Source: Halobacillus_B sp963739045 (lineage in GTDB: Bacteria; Bacillota; Bacilli; Bacillales; Halobacillaceae). From it: a DNA stretch of 64,000 bases. A program made the position numbers and the translations under genes. The notes under the pieces were generated by a model. The model had not been told where the DNA came from. It ran no database searches and saw only the letters and a program-made list of their open reading frames with translations. Location of the stretch: positions 310,001-374,000 of the forward strand of contig CAVTYY010000004.1 of the NCBI GenBank assembly GCA_963739045.1, in the 5' to 3' direction. Below, one piece after another: positions 16,800 to 26,189 of the stretch; within the stretch, counting starts at the first letter, position 1; each line of letters opens with the position of its first letter.

Positions 16800-16922
16800 T
16801 TGACAACTCAGTTTAAGAAGGAATTATTGGATGCTGAATGGGTGGATTTGGTGAAGGAAGCAAAGAAATTAGGAATGAGTAAAGAAGAGATTCGTGCATT
16901 TTTAATTAATATTAATAAGTGA
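16800..16922 (+). CDS. SinI-like antirepressor, 40 residues
   Basis: The peptide begins MTTQFKKELLDAEWVDLVKE and continues with AKKLGMSKEEIRAFLIN. B. subtilis SinI has ELDQEWVELMVEAKEANISPEEIRKYL in the equivalent place, so this is the SinI dimerisation helix pair (recognised by me, not searched). SinI binds SinR and relieves repression of biofilm genes. Start is a TTG at 16800, 8 bases after GGAGGG. No sinR is visible in this window, so its target lies elsewhere. It is translated only if the riboswitch hairpin allows, which makes it a cyclic-di-GMP output. Confidence 0.8.
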   Translation: MTTQFKKELLDAEWVDLVKEAKKLGMSKEEIRAFLININK

Positions 16923-16934
16923 ACACTATTTCTG

Positions 16935-16958
16935 CCCACTTCTAAAGTGGGTTTTTTA
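16935..16958 (+). terminator. Terminator after SinI-like gene
   Basis: A 7-bp stem (16935-16941 with 16945-16951) with a 3-nt loop and a run of T. It confines the riboswitch transcript to the single small gene. Confidence 0.8.
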
Positions 16959-17039
16959 TTGGCCAATTGTGAGTCATTTGTCCTGTTTGTGTGTCGAATA
17001 TGGTAATATATAGTTGGAAAGTGAAACCGGGGGGATAGA

Positions 17040-18341
17040 ATGAAAAAGTGTGAAAAATGCGGAAATCTTATATACCCAGATGCCGAGGAGTGTCCGTTTT
17101 GCAAAGCGACTCAGCAGACAAAGAAACAAGAAGAAAAAAAAGTAAAAAAGCAGCCGGCTGATTTTGCCAGAAACCAGGGAGACTGGATGAATGCCGAGCA
17201 ATCGGAATATGCATATGATTATGATGCAGAAGAAGACTCAGAGCAGTATAAGAAACGAGATTGGAAAAGAATTTTTACGATCTTCATTAGTGCCGTTTTG
17301 ATTGTTGCTCTCTTAGTTACTGGCTGGTTTATACTTCAGAAGGTTACTTCTCCTGCCTATACAACGAAGGCATTGGAAAAGGCAGTGAATAACAGTGATG
17401 CAGCGAAACTTACCGATTTAATTGTTTTTTCAGGTAAAGACCAAACGTTTACCGAGAACGAGGCAGAATCACTAATTGACTATTATCACGAAAACCGTGA
17501 AGCAATGGTGTCACTCGTCAGTCATATTAAGAATGGTAATCAAGCAGCATTAGAAGATCGTTATCTAACTTTGGAAAAACACGGGAAAAAATGGCTGTTC
17601 TTCCCTGATTACCACTTCGTACTGAGTCCGGCAAGTGTGAGTGTAACAGCGAACTTGCCAAACGTAGACTTGTATGTGGACGATAAGAAAGTAAATACGC
17701 TGAAAGATAAGAAGGATTATGTACTTAAAGGGCTGATTCCAGGGAAGCACACGCTGACGGGAAGCTATAACCAGAAAGGCACACCTCATGTAAGCGACGT
17801 TAAGATCAATACATATTCCATGGAAGACGGAGAAACGGTAAAGATGTCTTTTAAAGGTTTGAGTCCTGATGTAACCGAGGATTATTTAAAGAAAACGCTG
17901 GAAGAAGATTTAGGAGCAGCGGTTGCTGAACACGCCAATCAATGGGTAAAAGCCCAGAAAAATCAAGATACTGAGGTTTTCACTCGAATACAGAATGAGG
18001 ACTATATTGACAGTGCCAAAGAATCTTTGTCGCTGCTGCAAGCAAACAACCTGCAATTTAAAGGGGATGTAGCTAAAGTAGCAATTGACAGGGACAGCAT
18101 TGCTTTCTCTAAAGAAGGAGAAGATAAATTCCAAGCCTCTGTAGATGCTGCGCTGACGTTTGATAAAGCTTATTACTCAGCCAATCGTGACCCTGAAAAT
18201 GTGGAAACGGAATCTAGGGAAGAAGATTGGAAGTATCAGTTCACTTATAATCATGACAAGGAAAAGTGGATGATTACTGGCAGTCAATCTCTTGATGAGA
18301 TCAATGAAAGTAATTTAGCTGTCGTGGCAGGAAATGAATAA
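17040..18341 (+). CDS. Zinc-ribbon membrane protein, TcaA/YvbJ-like
   Basis: A 433-residue protein with an N-terminal zinc ribbon (Cys 4, 7, 18 and 21), an acidic linker, one membrane segment (about residues 76-98) and a large extracellular part with repeated beta-rich domains. One segment (YVDDKKVNTLKDKKDYVLKG) is the PEGA-like/TcaA second domain. The layout matches TcaA of Staphylococcus and YvbJ of Bacillus, linked to glycopeptide susceptibility and wall stress. It is probably monocistronic: a promoter-like TTGTCC upstream and a strong terminator after. Confidence 0.8.
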   Translation: MKKCEKCGNLIYPDAEECPFCKATQQTKKQEEKKVKKQPADFARNQGDWMNAEQSEYAYDYDAEEDSEQYKKRDWKRIFTIFISAVLIVALLVTGWFILQKVTSPAYTTKALEKAVNNSDAAKLTDLIVFSGKDQTFTENEAESLIDYYHENREAMVSLVSHIKNGNQAALEDRYLTLEKHGKKWLFFPDYHFVLSPASVSVTANLPNVDLYVDDKKVNTLKDKKDYVLKGLIPGKHTLTGSYNQKGTPHVSDVKINTYSMEDGETVKMSFKGLSPDVTEDYLKKTLEEDLGAAVAEHANQWVKAQKNQDTEVFTRIQNEDYIDSAKESLSLLQANNLQFKGDVAKVAIDRDSIAFSKEGEDKFQASVDAALTFDKAYYSANRDPENVETESREEDWKYQFTYNHDKEKWMITGSQSLDEINESNLAVVAGNE

Positions 18342-18380
18342 TTAAAAGAAAGCTGTACCAGGGCAACTTTACACATTAGA

Positions 18381-18415
18381 AAACCCGAACCAAATCAATG
18401 GTTCGGGTTTTTTTA
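18381..18415 (+). terminator. Terminator after TcaA-like gene
   Basis: A perfect 12-bp stem (18381-18392 with 18399-18410) and six-base loop followed by T. The stem core is the same as that of the terminator at 50071-50110. Confidence 0.9.
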
Positions 18416-18541
18416 ATGAAATTTACGCCGGGTCCAATCTTTGCACTTCCGTCCATCGTTTTTAGATTGGAGGACATTACCTAATGGCACAACCCTTTTA
18501 AAGAGAAATTAGGACTGATGTTATCCCATGGCACTACCGAA

Positions 18542-19999
18542 TTAATCGATTTCTTCTTTTGCCAAAATGAGATAGTTCATTTCTTTTCTATCATAAGAAA
18601 TGTATCGTTTGCGATTGGCCAAGTAGAATACTGCTCCGATCAAGATCCAGATCCCGAGGGCAATGTAAGATTCTTTGCCTAAAGATGCAGGGGATTGAGG
18701 AACGAGAAGTAAGAGCAAGAAACCAATCGAGCTGATCATCCCGATTAAAGAAAGCAGCTTTCTGCCAGGAGAAGTCTGGGTTGATGCGTGCTTGCTCGGC
18801 TGTGCTTCAGACCACTTAAAGAACTTATAAGCCGTGGCAGTACAGAAGAAGTAAGCAATGGCCACACCAGTCGAGGACATATCCACAACCCAAAGCAGCG
18901 CCTGTCTGCCGAACCATGGAGCAACGAGGCAAAGAGCCATCGTAAATAAGATTCCTACATACGGAGTGTTGTATTTACTATGAAGCTTTCTGAAAGCATC
19001 AGGAAGAATGCGGGCACGGCCCATCGCAAACGTTAACCGGCTGGAAGAGATATAAAATCCGTTCAGACCGGTGAAGATTCCCATCATAACGGCAATGGCG
19101 ATAATAAATACGCCGGCTTTTCCTAAGTAGCTCTGGATCGCATCTCCGGTCCCCCACACGGAATTCTGGGTTTGCGTAAGCAGCAGCTGCCAAGGCATCG
19201 TACTTGCAGTAATCGTAATCATGGCCGCATAAGCAAGACCTGCGGCGAGCAGCGACCAGATAATTAATCCGAACGCTTTCTTAGATTCGAAATTAAATTC
19301 TTCGGCGGCCTGCGGAATGTTATCAAAACCGACATAGGCGAATGGTGCGATTGCAAGAATCGTCAAAATGGAGGCAATCGCCGATTTATCAGGAGTAAAT
19401 CCTGGTTCCAGGTTGGACATGCTTGGTCCATCAGAGAAGATGGCTCCGATTCCCAACAACAGAATTCCCAGAATTAAGATGAGACTAAAAACAAATTGCG
19501 TTCGTCCTGAAAAACTGGCACCGCGAATATTTAATAAAGCAAAAATGATAAGAGCTAAACTAGCGATTAAAATTTGGACGAAATACACGTCGTAGCCGGC
19601 AACTGTATACATATACCCTTGCTTTACTAAATCGGGAAATAAAAACTTAGCAAGCAAAGATAGTGCTGAAGCATTTAGCGCTACAATACAGGTGTAGCCT
19701 AAGGTGAGAAACCAGCCGGCAATAAAAGCAAACAGGCGTCCGAAACCTATATACGCATAGGCAAATTCTCCGCCGGTAACCGGAAATTTTTCAATTAAGA
19801 AACCGTAGCTTACCCCTATAACCATCATTAAAGCAGCACCTAATAGTATGCCGATGATGACACCTACTGGCCCTGCTTGACTAATCCAATCTGTCGGCAG
19901 CACGAATGCTCCCCAGCCTATCGCTGAACCAAAGGCGATTGCCCATACCCAGTGAGGCTTTAATGATCGTTCTAATTCTTTTCTTTCTTCGTTTGCCAT
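18542..19999 (-). CDS. APC-superfamily amino acid permease
   Basis: A 485-residue transporter with about twelve membrane segments. The first segment carries WAIAFGSAIGWGAFVLP, the substrate-binding GSxIGxG-type motif of amino acid/polyamine/organocation permeases, and GGEFAYAYIGFG and AYVGFDNIPQAAEE occur at the expected places. It takes up an amino acid or related solute by proton or sodium symport; the exact substrate is not visible. It is encoded alone on the minus strand. The start at 19999 has AGGAGG about 7 bases upstream on its strand. Confidence 0.85.
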   Translation of the reverse strand: MANEERKELERSLKPHWVWAIAFGSAIGWGAFVLPTDWISQAGPVGVIIGILLGAALMMVIGVSYGFLIEKFPVTGGEFAYAYIGFGRLFAFIAGWFLTLGYTCIVALNASALSLLAKFLFPDLVKQGYMYTVAGYDVYFVQILIASLALIIFALLNIRGASFSGRTQFVFSLILILGILLLGIGAIFSDGPSMSNLEPGFTPDKSAIASILTILAIAPFAYVGFDNIPQAAEEFNFESKKAFGLIIWSLLAAGLAYAAMITITASTMPWQLLLTQTQNSVWGTGDAIQSYLGKAGVFIIAIAVMMGIFTGLNGFYISSSRLTFAMGRARILPDAFRKLHSKYNTPYVGILFTMALCLVAPWFGRQALLWVVDMSSTGVAIAYFFCTATAYKFFKWSEAQPSKHASTQTSPGRKLLSLIGMISSIGFLLLLLVPQSPASLGKESYIALGIWILIGAVFYLANRKRYISYDRKEMNYLILAKEEID

Positions 20000-20113
20000 A
20001 ACTCTATAAGAGCCTCCTAATTCATGCAGTAATCCTGCCTTAGATGTAAAAAAACATACACCTACAGTAATAGACGAATTGGAGTCCCGCCAAACCTAAA
20101 TCAGATAATTCAT

Positions 20114-20746
20114 TTAAATAATTGTTTCCCTATAAGAATAGTCCTGCGGTTCTATGTCCGCCTGTCCGCTTGTTAAATCTGTGATCCAGGCAGTGAATTC
20201 ATCCTCTTCTCCACTTTTTACGTCTGTATAAATCTCCACGTGCTCCAAATACTCAATGGAAGATAGGTGAAAATGGGAGTTGCGAATTTCATTTTCAAGT
20301 TTCCCGAGCAGAGTATAGTCCGCTTTCACTTTCATCTTATGAACCTTTTGTCTTTCCACGATTCCGGTCTCATTTATTGCTTCAGAGACGGTAGAGGAAT
20401 AAGCGCGGATTAGTCCGCCTGTCCCAAGCTTGGTCCCGCCGAAATAACGAGTCACCACAACAGCCGTATCTTTTAACTCTTTTTTCTTTAATACTTCGAG
20501 CATCGGAACGCCAGCTGTGCCGCTCGGTTCTCCGTCATCGTGGGCTTTCTGAATAAGGTTCTGTTCTCCGATCATATAGGCGGAACAATTGTGATTGGCA
20601 TCGGAGTGTTTCTTTTTTATCGAAGCAATAAATTCCTGCGCGGCTTCTTCCGTTTCACAGCGCTTCACATATCCGATGAATCGGGATTTCTGAATGATGA
20701 TTTCTTTACTGCCTTCATGCTTTACCGTAAAATAGTTTTCTAACAT
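20114..20746 (-). CDS. yvyE: YigZ/IMPACT family protein YvyE
   Basis: A 210-residue protein of the UPF0029/IMPACT family. Motifs are NHNCSAYMIG, DDGEPSGTAGVPMLEVL and VTRYFGGTKLGTGGLIRAY in the N-terminal domain; a DUF1949-type ferredoxin-like domain follows from about residue 140. The exact role is not settled; a ribosome- or RNA-linked function is likely from yeast Impact homologues. As in B. subtilis it sits beside and divergent from degS. Confidence 0.9.
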   Translation of the reverse strand: MLENYFTVKHEGSKEIIIQKSRFIGYVKRCETEEAAQEFIASIKKKHSDANHNCSAYMIGEQNLIQKAHDDGEPSGTAGVPMLEVLKKKELKDTAVVVTRYFGGTKLGTGGLIRAYSSTVSEAINETGIVERQKVHKMKVKADYTLLGKLENEIRNSHFHLSSIEYLEHVEIYTDVKSGEEDEFTAWITDLTSGQADIEPQDYSYRETII

Positions 20747-20908
20747 ATTGGCTTCAGCCTCCTAGTGCATTATTATATAATTGTGTCGTTCGTCCAGCAA
20801 ATGATATCGACCAATCGTTCTACTTGTGAAAACAATCTCGGGGTAACCCCCATAAAACGACTTATATGATTCGAATGAGTATGTGAATATTGATGGAGGA
20901 GTCTTGTC

Positions 20909-22048
20909 ATGAGCAATCGTAAAACTGGGGACAAAGCACTTGACCATATCATCCATGAGATGGTGGATACCGTCACGAATAGCAAAGATGAAATATTTGA
21001 AATTGGTGAAGAGTCCCGAAACGAATTTGAAAAATTAAATAAAGAACTTACTGAAATAAAAAAACAAGTCGTTTCACTCATTGATGAAGGGGACAAGCTC
21101 GAACAAAAGGTCCGCTTCTCACGTATGCGTTTGTCTGAAGTCAGTAAGCAATTCCAACAGTATTCAGAAGATGAAATTAGAAGAGTTTATGAACAAACAC
21201 ATGGTCTGCAAATGGACCTGTCCATGAAACGCGAGAAAGAGAAACAGCTTAGAAAACGCCGGGATGATATTGAATTCCGTTTGCGTAATCTAGACGAAAC
21301 GATTGCCCGCGCTGAAGCGCTGGCTGGAAAGATATCGGTCGTTCTTGACTATTTAACCGTAGATTTCCAGCATGTATCAGCGGCGCTCGAGGATGCGAAA
21401 GAGAAACAGGAATTTGGCTTGAAGATTATTGAAGCCCAGGAAGAAGAGCGGCGCCGTCTCTCACGTGAAATTCACGATGGACCGGCACAGATGCTTGCCA
21501 ATGTGATGCTCCGTTCCGATTTGGTGGAGCGAACCTTCCGTAAATACGGTGTGGAAGAAGCTAAAAAAGAAATGAAGAGTGTGCGGTCTATGGTGCGCTC
21601 AGCTTTGTACGAGGTCCGGAGAATTATTTACGACCTTCGTCCAATGGCGCTTGATGATTTAGGACTCGTCCCCACGTTAAAAAAATATTTAGCTACGGTG
21701 GAAGAGTACAACAGTCTGGAAATTTCCTTTGCTTCTATTGGCAAAGAACGGCGATTAGAAAGTAAATATGAAGTCGCCTTATTTCGCTTAATTCAGGAAG
21801 CAGTCCAAAATGCGGTGAAACATGCGGAATCTTCCCAGATCCAAGTGAAAATGGAGATGAAACCGACCCAGACGATGATTATCGTGAAAGATGATGGAAA
21901 AGGATTCGACCCCACAGAGAAAAAGGATAAGTCCTTTGGGTTAGTCGGCATGCGCGAGCGTGTGGATATGTTAGACGGAGAACTTACGATAGATTCAAGC
22001 CCCGGTGAGGGGACCATAGTTACTATCCAAATTCCAATAAATAGTTAA
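20909..22048 (+). CDS. degS: Sensor histidine kinase DegS
   Basis: A 379-residue cytoplasmic kinase. A long coiled coil (about residues 30-175) forms the sensor region, then the HisKA_3 phosphoacceptor RRLSREIHDGPAQ with His 189 and the HATPase domain (QEAVQNAVKHA, DDGKGFDP, GLVGMRERV). No membrane segment, as in B. subtilis DegS. It phosphorylates DegU to control degradative enzymes, competence, motility and biofilm genes. GGAGGAG precedes the ATG. The 164-bp gap before degU is longer than in many operons. Confidence 0.95.
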   Translation: MSNRKTGDKALDHIIHEMVDTVTNSKDEIFEIGEESRNEFEKLNKELTEIKKQVVSLIDEGDKLEQKVRFSRMRLSEVSKQFQQYSEDEIRRVYEQTHGLQMDLSMKREKEKQLRKRRDDIEFRLRNLDETIARAEALAGKISVVLDYLTVDFQHVSAALEDAKEKQEFGLKIIEAQEEERRRLSREIHDGPAQMLANVMLRSDLVERTFRKYGVEEAKKEMKSVRSMVRSALYEVRRIIYDLRPMALDDLGLVPTLKKYLATVEEYNSLEISFASIGKERRLESKYEVALFRLIQEAVQNAVKHAESSQIQVKMEMKPTQTMIIVKDDGKGFDPTEKKDKSFGLVGMRERVDMLDGELTIDSSPGEGTIVTIQIPINS

Positions 22049-22212
22049 TTTTAAGGATTGCCTATGTAATTAGAAGTAAATCGTTTATAATAGGAATTAG
22101 GTTTAGGATAAGACACCAAAAATAGATAAAAAAACCAAAACAGAGATAGAAATAGGTTAGGCTTAGGGGAACTTTGAGCCAATGGAATGTAACGATATAG
22201 GAGGAAGAAACC
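22049..22212 (+). promoter_or_regulatory. degS-degU intergenic region with paired 11-mers
   Basis: This 164-base gap contains TTAGGTTTAGG (22097-22107) and TTAGGCTTAGG (22157-22167), 10 of 11 identical, start-to-start distance 60 bases. B. subtilis degU has additional promoters in this gap and is autoregulated, so these could be activator or regulator sites. I see no strong sigma-A boxes. Function is inference. Confidence 0.4.
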
Positions 22213-22890
22213 ATGACGACCAGAATAGTCCTGATTGACGACCATAAATTATTTCGCGAAGGTGTAAAAAGAATCCTGGATTTTGAATCAAGCTTTGAAG
22301 TAGTAGCAGAAGGCGATGACGGAAGCCAGGCTGTAGACTTAATTGATCAAAATACTCCCGATGTGGTACTCATGGATATTAACATGCCAAGCAAGAACGG
22401 TGTGGAAGCAACGGCTGAATTGATCAACCGCTATCCAGAGTTGAAAGTTATTATTTTATCCATCCATGATGATGAAAACTATGTCACACATGCCTTAAAA
22501 ACAGGCGCTCAAGGGTACCTGCTTAAGGAAATGGATTCAGACGCACTGATTGAGGCGATTAAAGTCGTCGGCGATGGCGGATCTTATCTTCATCCGAAAG
22601 TCACTCATAATCTGGTAGCTGAATACCGCCGCCTGTCTGAGAATAAAGGAAGCAATGCCTACCGCACGATCGAATACCGTAAGCCGCTTCATCTGTTAAC
22701 ACGCAGAGAATGTGAAGTGCTGCAGCTGCTGGCGGACGGGAACAGTAACCGCGGAGTGGCCGAATCTCTTTATATTAGTGAGAAAACGGTGAAAAACCAC
22801 GTGAGTAACATTTTACAGAAAATGAATGTGAACGACCGTACCCAGGCTGTTGTGACAGCTATTAAAAATGGCTGGGTAGAAGTCATATAA
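22213..22890 (+). CDS. degU: Response regulator DegU
   Basis: A 225-residue NarL/LuxR-type regulator. The receiver domain has the acidic pocket at IDDH and phosphoacceptor Asp 55 in VVLMDIN, with Lys in LLKEMD. The C-terminal HTH has LLTRRECEVLQLLADG and SEKTVKNHVSNIL. It is the DegS partner; the target genes include late competence (comF) and flagellar or exoprotein genes. A strong AGGAGG site precedes the ATG. Confidence 0.96.
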   Translation: MTTRIVLIDDHKLFREGVKRILDFESSFEVVAEGDDGSQAVDLIDQNTPDVVLMDINMPSKNGVEATAELINRYPELKVIILSIHDDENYVTHALKTGAQGYLLKEMDSDALIEAIKVVGDGGSYLHPKVTHNLVAEYRRLSENKGSNAYRTIEYRKPLHLLTRRECEVLQLLADGNSNRGVAESLYISEKTVKNHVSNILQKMNVNDRTQAVVTAIKNGWVEVI

Positions 22891-22900
22891 TCTATACAAT

Positions 22901-22940
22901 AAGAGCTCTGGAGTATTGTTCTCCAGAGCTCTTATTTTTA
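22901..22940 (+). terminator. Terminator after degU
   Basis: A perfect 13-bp stem (22901-22913 with 22921-22933) with a 7-nt loop followed by T-rich sequence. Confidence 0.9.
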
Positions 22941-23065
22941 TGAACCGAACTTAATAGTTAATGCAAAGTCCCGGACCATCATGTAAAATGAAAACAGAGA
23001 ATATATGGGAATCATCGTTACATAGAATAGTAGAAATTATTATGTAGGACAAGGAGTGAAAGCAC

Positions 23066-23911
23066 ATGAAAACAGCGGTCCTTACCGATAGTACAGCCTA
23101 CCTTCCGAGAGAAGTCCGGAAAGCAAATGACATCCATATGGTGCCGTTAAATGTAATTTTCGGTCACGAAACCTATCAGGAAGAAGTCGATATTACCGAT
23201 GAAGACTTTTACGATATGGTGAAGGAAAACAATGAACTTCCCAAAACCTCGCAGCCTTCCGTCGGCTTGATGGCAGAGAAGCTGAAAGAACTTGCGGCCG
23301 ATTATGATGCCGTCGTTGCCGTTCATCTTTCCAGCGGCATCAGCGGGACGTATCAGGGCATGGTTGCAGCAGGAGACATGGTAGAGGATCTTGATGTTCA
23401 TGTGTTCGACTCTGAAATGAGCTGTTTAATGCAAGGGTTTTATGCGTTGGAAGCGGCAGAGCTTGCCAGCAACGGAGCAACGCCCGAGCAGATTATCGCT
23501 CGCTTAGAGGAAATGAAGCCGGAGATGCACGCCTATTTTATGGCGGATGATTTATCTCATCTGGCCCGCGGCGGCCGGCTGAATGGTGCGCAGGCCTTCG
23601 TCGGCAGTCTGCTGCAAATCAAGCCAGTGCTTCATTTTGTCGATACGAAGATCGTTCCTTTTGAAAAAATCCGCACGAGAAAGAAAGCTTTGAAACGGAT
23701 TCTTACGTTGTTTGAAGAGTCGGTTCGGGAAGGCGGTCACGTAAAAGCAAGTGTGATTCACGCGAACCGGCTGGAAGAAGCGGAACAGATTAAACGTGAG
23801 ATCGAAGCTGAGTTTGATAATGTAGAAGTGTACGTGAGTCATTTCGGCCCGGTTATTGGCACGCACCTCGGTGAAGGGGCGATCGGCATGGGCTGGTACC
23901 GGCAGTCTTAG
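23066..23911 (+). CDS. DegV family fatty-acid-binding protein
   Basis: A 281-residue DegV/FakB-type protein. The signatures TDSTAYLP, TSQPSVG, HLSSGISGTYQ and LSHLARGGRLN are present. FakB-type proteins hold a fatty acid for phosphorylation by FakA; whether this one does is not shown. It sits between degU and comFA as in B. subtilis (yviA/degV), and GGAGTGA precedes the ATG. Confidence 0.92.
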   Translation: MKTAVLTDSTAYLPREVRKANDIHMVPLNVIFGHETYQEEVDITDEDFYDMVKENNELPKTSQPSVGLMAEKLKELAADYDAVVAVHLSSGISGTYQGMVAAGDMVEDLDVHVFDSEMSCLMQGFYALEAAELASNGATPEQIIARLEEMKPEMHAYFMADDLSHLARGGRLNGAQAFVGSLLQIKPVLHFVDTKIVPFEKIRTRKKALKRILTLFEESVREGGHVKASVIHANRLEEAEQIKREIEAEFDNVEVYVSHFGPVIGTHLGEGAIGMGWYRQS

Positions 23912-24072
23912 ATTTTGTCTTTAGTGATATTTGATTTGCCTCTTAAATTTTGATAGCCGCGACTATTTTGATTTCGTCTCTAAAAAAAGAGATTTGTCCG
24001 CGATCGACGATTTACTCCCCCTAATCTGGAAGCGGATCTCCCCGCTTCCTCCCCACAAAGAAAGGTGATCTT

Positions 24073-25458
24073 ATGATCCGCTCCTATTTTTCTCCAGACT
24101 TTGACTGGATTCCTATGGTTCAATCGGAAAAATCTCTCCCTCAATATGCTGGTAAACTATTGCTTCAAGCTGAAATTCCCCCTGGGCATAGGCAAGACTA
24201 TTTTACTCCTATTCCTTCCGTAGAAAAACATCGCTGGGGCCGACGATGCCGTCGCTGCGGCAATCAGGCCAATTACAAATTCGCACAATTGCCTCATACG
24301 GCGTGCGGCAAGCGCTGCTGGTACTGTCGCAGCTGCATCCAAATGGGAAGGGTTCTGGAATGTGAACCTCTGTATTATGGGCACCCATTTTCAACTTGGA
24401 CGCGTTATGAAGCCCCATGTGCCTGGCAAGGAGAGTTGACTCCAGCTCAGCAAGTCGCCGCATCCGCAATTTCGGAGCTGGTCGAAAAGGGTTCCGGAGA
24501 GCTGCTCGTCTGGGCTGTTTGCGGAGCAGGAAAGACGGAAATGCTTTTCCCTGGGCTGACGCTCGCTTTGCAGCAAGGCAAGCGTGTCTGCCTCGCCACC
24601 CCGAGAACGGATGTCGTTCGAGAACTGCTTCCCCGGTTTCGGCAGGCTTTTCCCGACGTTCCCATCGAAGCTCTGTACGGAGACAGCCCAGATAAGTCCG
24701 GGTCGGCTCAGCTGATGATCTCGACGACCCATCAGCTGCTCCGCTATGCGCATGCTTTTGATGTGATGATCATTGATGAGGTCGATGCGTTCCCTTACCA
24801 CCAGGATTCCTCCCTTCACTATGCTGCCAACCGAGCAGCTAAACCGCAGGCAGCGGTCCTCTACTTAACTGCGACGCCGAGAAAACAGCAGCGCCGGCGA
24901 ATTCAAATGAAGAAACTTCCAGTCGTGTTTATTCCGAAACGGTTCCATGGCCATCCTCTGCCCGTGCCTCAATTTAAATTACTCCCCACCCTGCGCAAAA
25001 AAATGGAAAACCATCAGCTTCCTGCTTCCATTCTCACCCTGATCGATCAACAACAGCAAAGCCCCCGTCAGCTGCTTATCTTTGTGCCGGTTATTGCTCA
25101 AGCAGAAGCTGTGGCAAAGTTATTAAGCACCCATGACCCTGCTGTCCCTTTTGTTCATGCGGAAGATCCGGACCGTGCAGACAAAATTACCGCCTTCCGT
25201 GAGAAAAGGTATCGGATGCTCGTGACCACGACTATTTTAGAGCGAGGCGTTACGTTTCCGTCAGTTGATGTGTTTGTACTGGATGCCGGTCACGAAGTAT
25301 TCGACGAAGCCGCCCTGGTGCAAATCTCGGGACGAGCAGGCCGCAGTCCGGATGATCCGAGAGGTGACGTCCTCTTTTTTCATAGTGGAAAAACGAATGC
25401 CATGGTTGATGCCGTGAACTCGATCAGCAAAATGAATCGATTGGGGAAGAAATCATGA
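24073..25458 (+). CDS. comFA: Competence helicase/translocase ComFA
   Basis: A 461-residue superfamily 2 ATP-dependent DNA translocase needed to pull transforming single-stranded DNA into the cytoplasm. An N-terminal four-cysteine zinc site (CRRCG and CWYCRSC) precedes Walker A AVCGAGKTEM (about residue 150) and Walker B IIDEVDAF (about 233). Motifs YLTATPRK, TILERGVTFP and QISGRAGR follow. The ATG overlaps no upstream gene and has AAAGGTGA. It overlaps comFC by the four bases ATGA. G+C is visibly higher in its centre than in neighbours. Confidence 0.95.
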   Translation: MIRSYFSPDFDWIPMVQSEKSLPQYAGKLLLQAEIPPGHRQDYFTPIPSVEKHRWGRRCRRCGNQANYKFAQLPHTACGKRCWYCRSCIQMGRVLECEPLYYGHPFSTWTRYEAPCAWQGELTPAQQVAASAISELVEKGSGELLVWAVCGAGKTEMLFPGLTLALQQGKRVCLATPRTDVVRELLPRFRQAFPDVPIEALYGDSPDKSGSAQLMISTTHQLLRYAHAFDVMIIDEVDAFPYHQDSSLHYAANRAAKPQAAVLYLTATPRKQQRRRIQMKKLPVVFIPKRFHGHPLPVPQFKLLPTLRKKMENHQLPASILTLIDQQQQSPRQLLIFVPVIAQAEAVAKLLSTHDPAVPFVHAEDPDRADKITAFREKRYRMLVTTTILERGVTFPSVDVFVLDAGHEVFDEAALVQISGRAGRSPDDPRGDVLFFHSGKTNAMVDAVNSISKMNRLGKKS

Positions 25459-26126
25459 GATGTGTGATTTGTTTTAACGCCATTGTTCCTGAAGTAACCT
25501 GGGGGAATGTTTGGAAACTTCCAGAAAAGGAATGGGTTTGTGATCACTGCAGCCAAAAGTTTGAGCGAATTCGCAATACGGGCTGTCCAATTTGCTCGCG
25601 AAATGATTCGCAAGGGATTTGTTTTGATTGTGAACGCTGGGAGAAGGACCCTGTCTGGCAAGGGATGTTAAACAGAAACAGCTCTGTCTTTCACTACAAC
25701 GATTTTGCTAAAGAAGTTGTCGCCCGCTGGAAGTATCGCGGAGATTATCAGCTAATTACGGCATTTGAAAAGGAGCTTCATAAGGTTTTCACTAATGCAA
25801 AGATCAAGGCTATTCCGCTTGTTCCTATACCGTTAAGTAAGGAACGGGAAATCGAACGAGGGTTTAACCAGGCGGAAGCCGTAATTGAACGTGTCAAAGG
25901 TCAACCGTGCCATCTGCTTGAGCGAAGGCATACGGAAAAGCAGGCGAAGAAAGACCGGAAGACCAGAGTCCATTCCGAAAATCCCTTTTTTCTGATCGAC
26001 TCACCTCCAGAAGCGGTCGTACTAGTAGATGATATTTATACGACAGGGACCACACTACGCCACGCCGCATCCCTCTTGAGAAAAAAAGGCAGCACGCAGG
26101 TGTATTCGCTCACATTATTTCGATAA
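25455..26126 (+). CDS. comFC: Competence protein ComFC (phosphoribosyltransferase-like)
   Basis: A 223-residue protein with paired zinc-binding cysteines at the N-terminus (CVICFN, CDHCSQ, CPICSR, CFDCERW) and a type I phosphoribosyltransferase domain whose PRPP motif is VVLVDDIYTTGTTLRHA near the C-terminus. It supports DNA uptake in competent cells together with ComFA; translation is coupled through the 4-base overlap. The lost catalytic activity of the PRTase fold in this family is not testable here. Confidence 0.94.
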   Translation: MRCVICFNAIVPEVTWGNVWKLPEKEWVCDHCSQKFERIRNTGCPICSRNDSQGICFDCERWEKDPVWQGMLNRNSSVFHYNDFAKEVVARWKYRGDYQLITAFEKELHKVFTNAKIKAIPLVPIPLSKEREIERGFNQAEAVIERVKGQPCHLLERRHTEKQAKKDRKTRVHSENPFFLIDSPPEAVVLVDDIYTTGTTLRHAASLLRKKGSTQVYSLTLFR

Positions 26127-26189
26127 TCCCCTTTGGAATTGCTCGGCGTTGTCGATATAATGAGTAAAGAGCTTTAGGAGGCGACTTTC

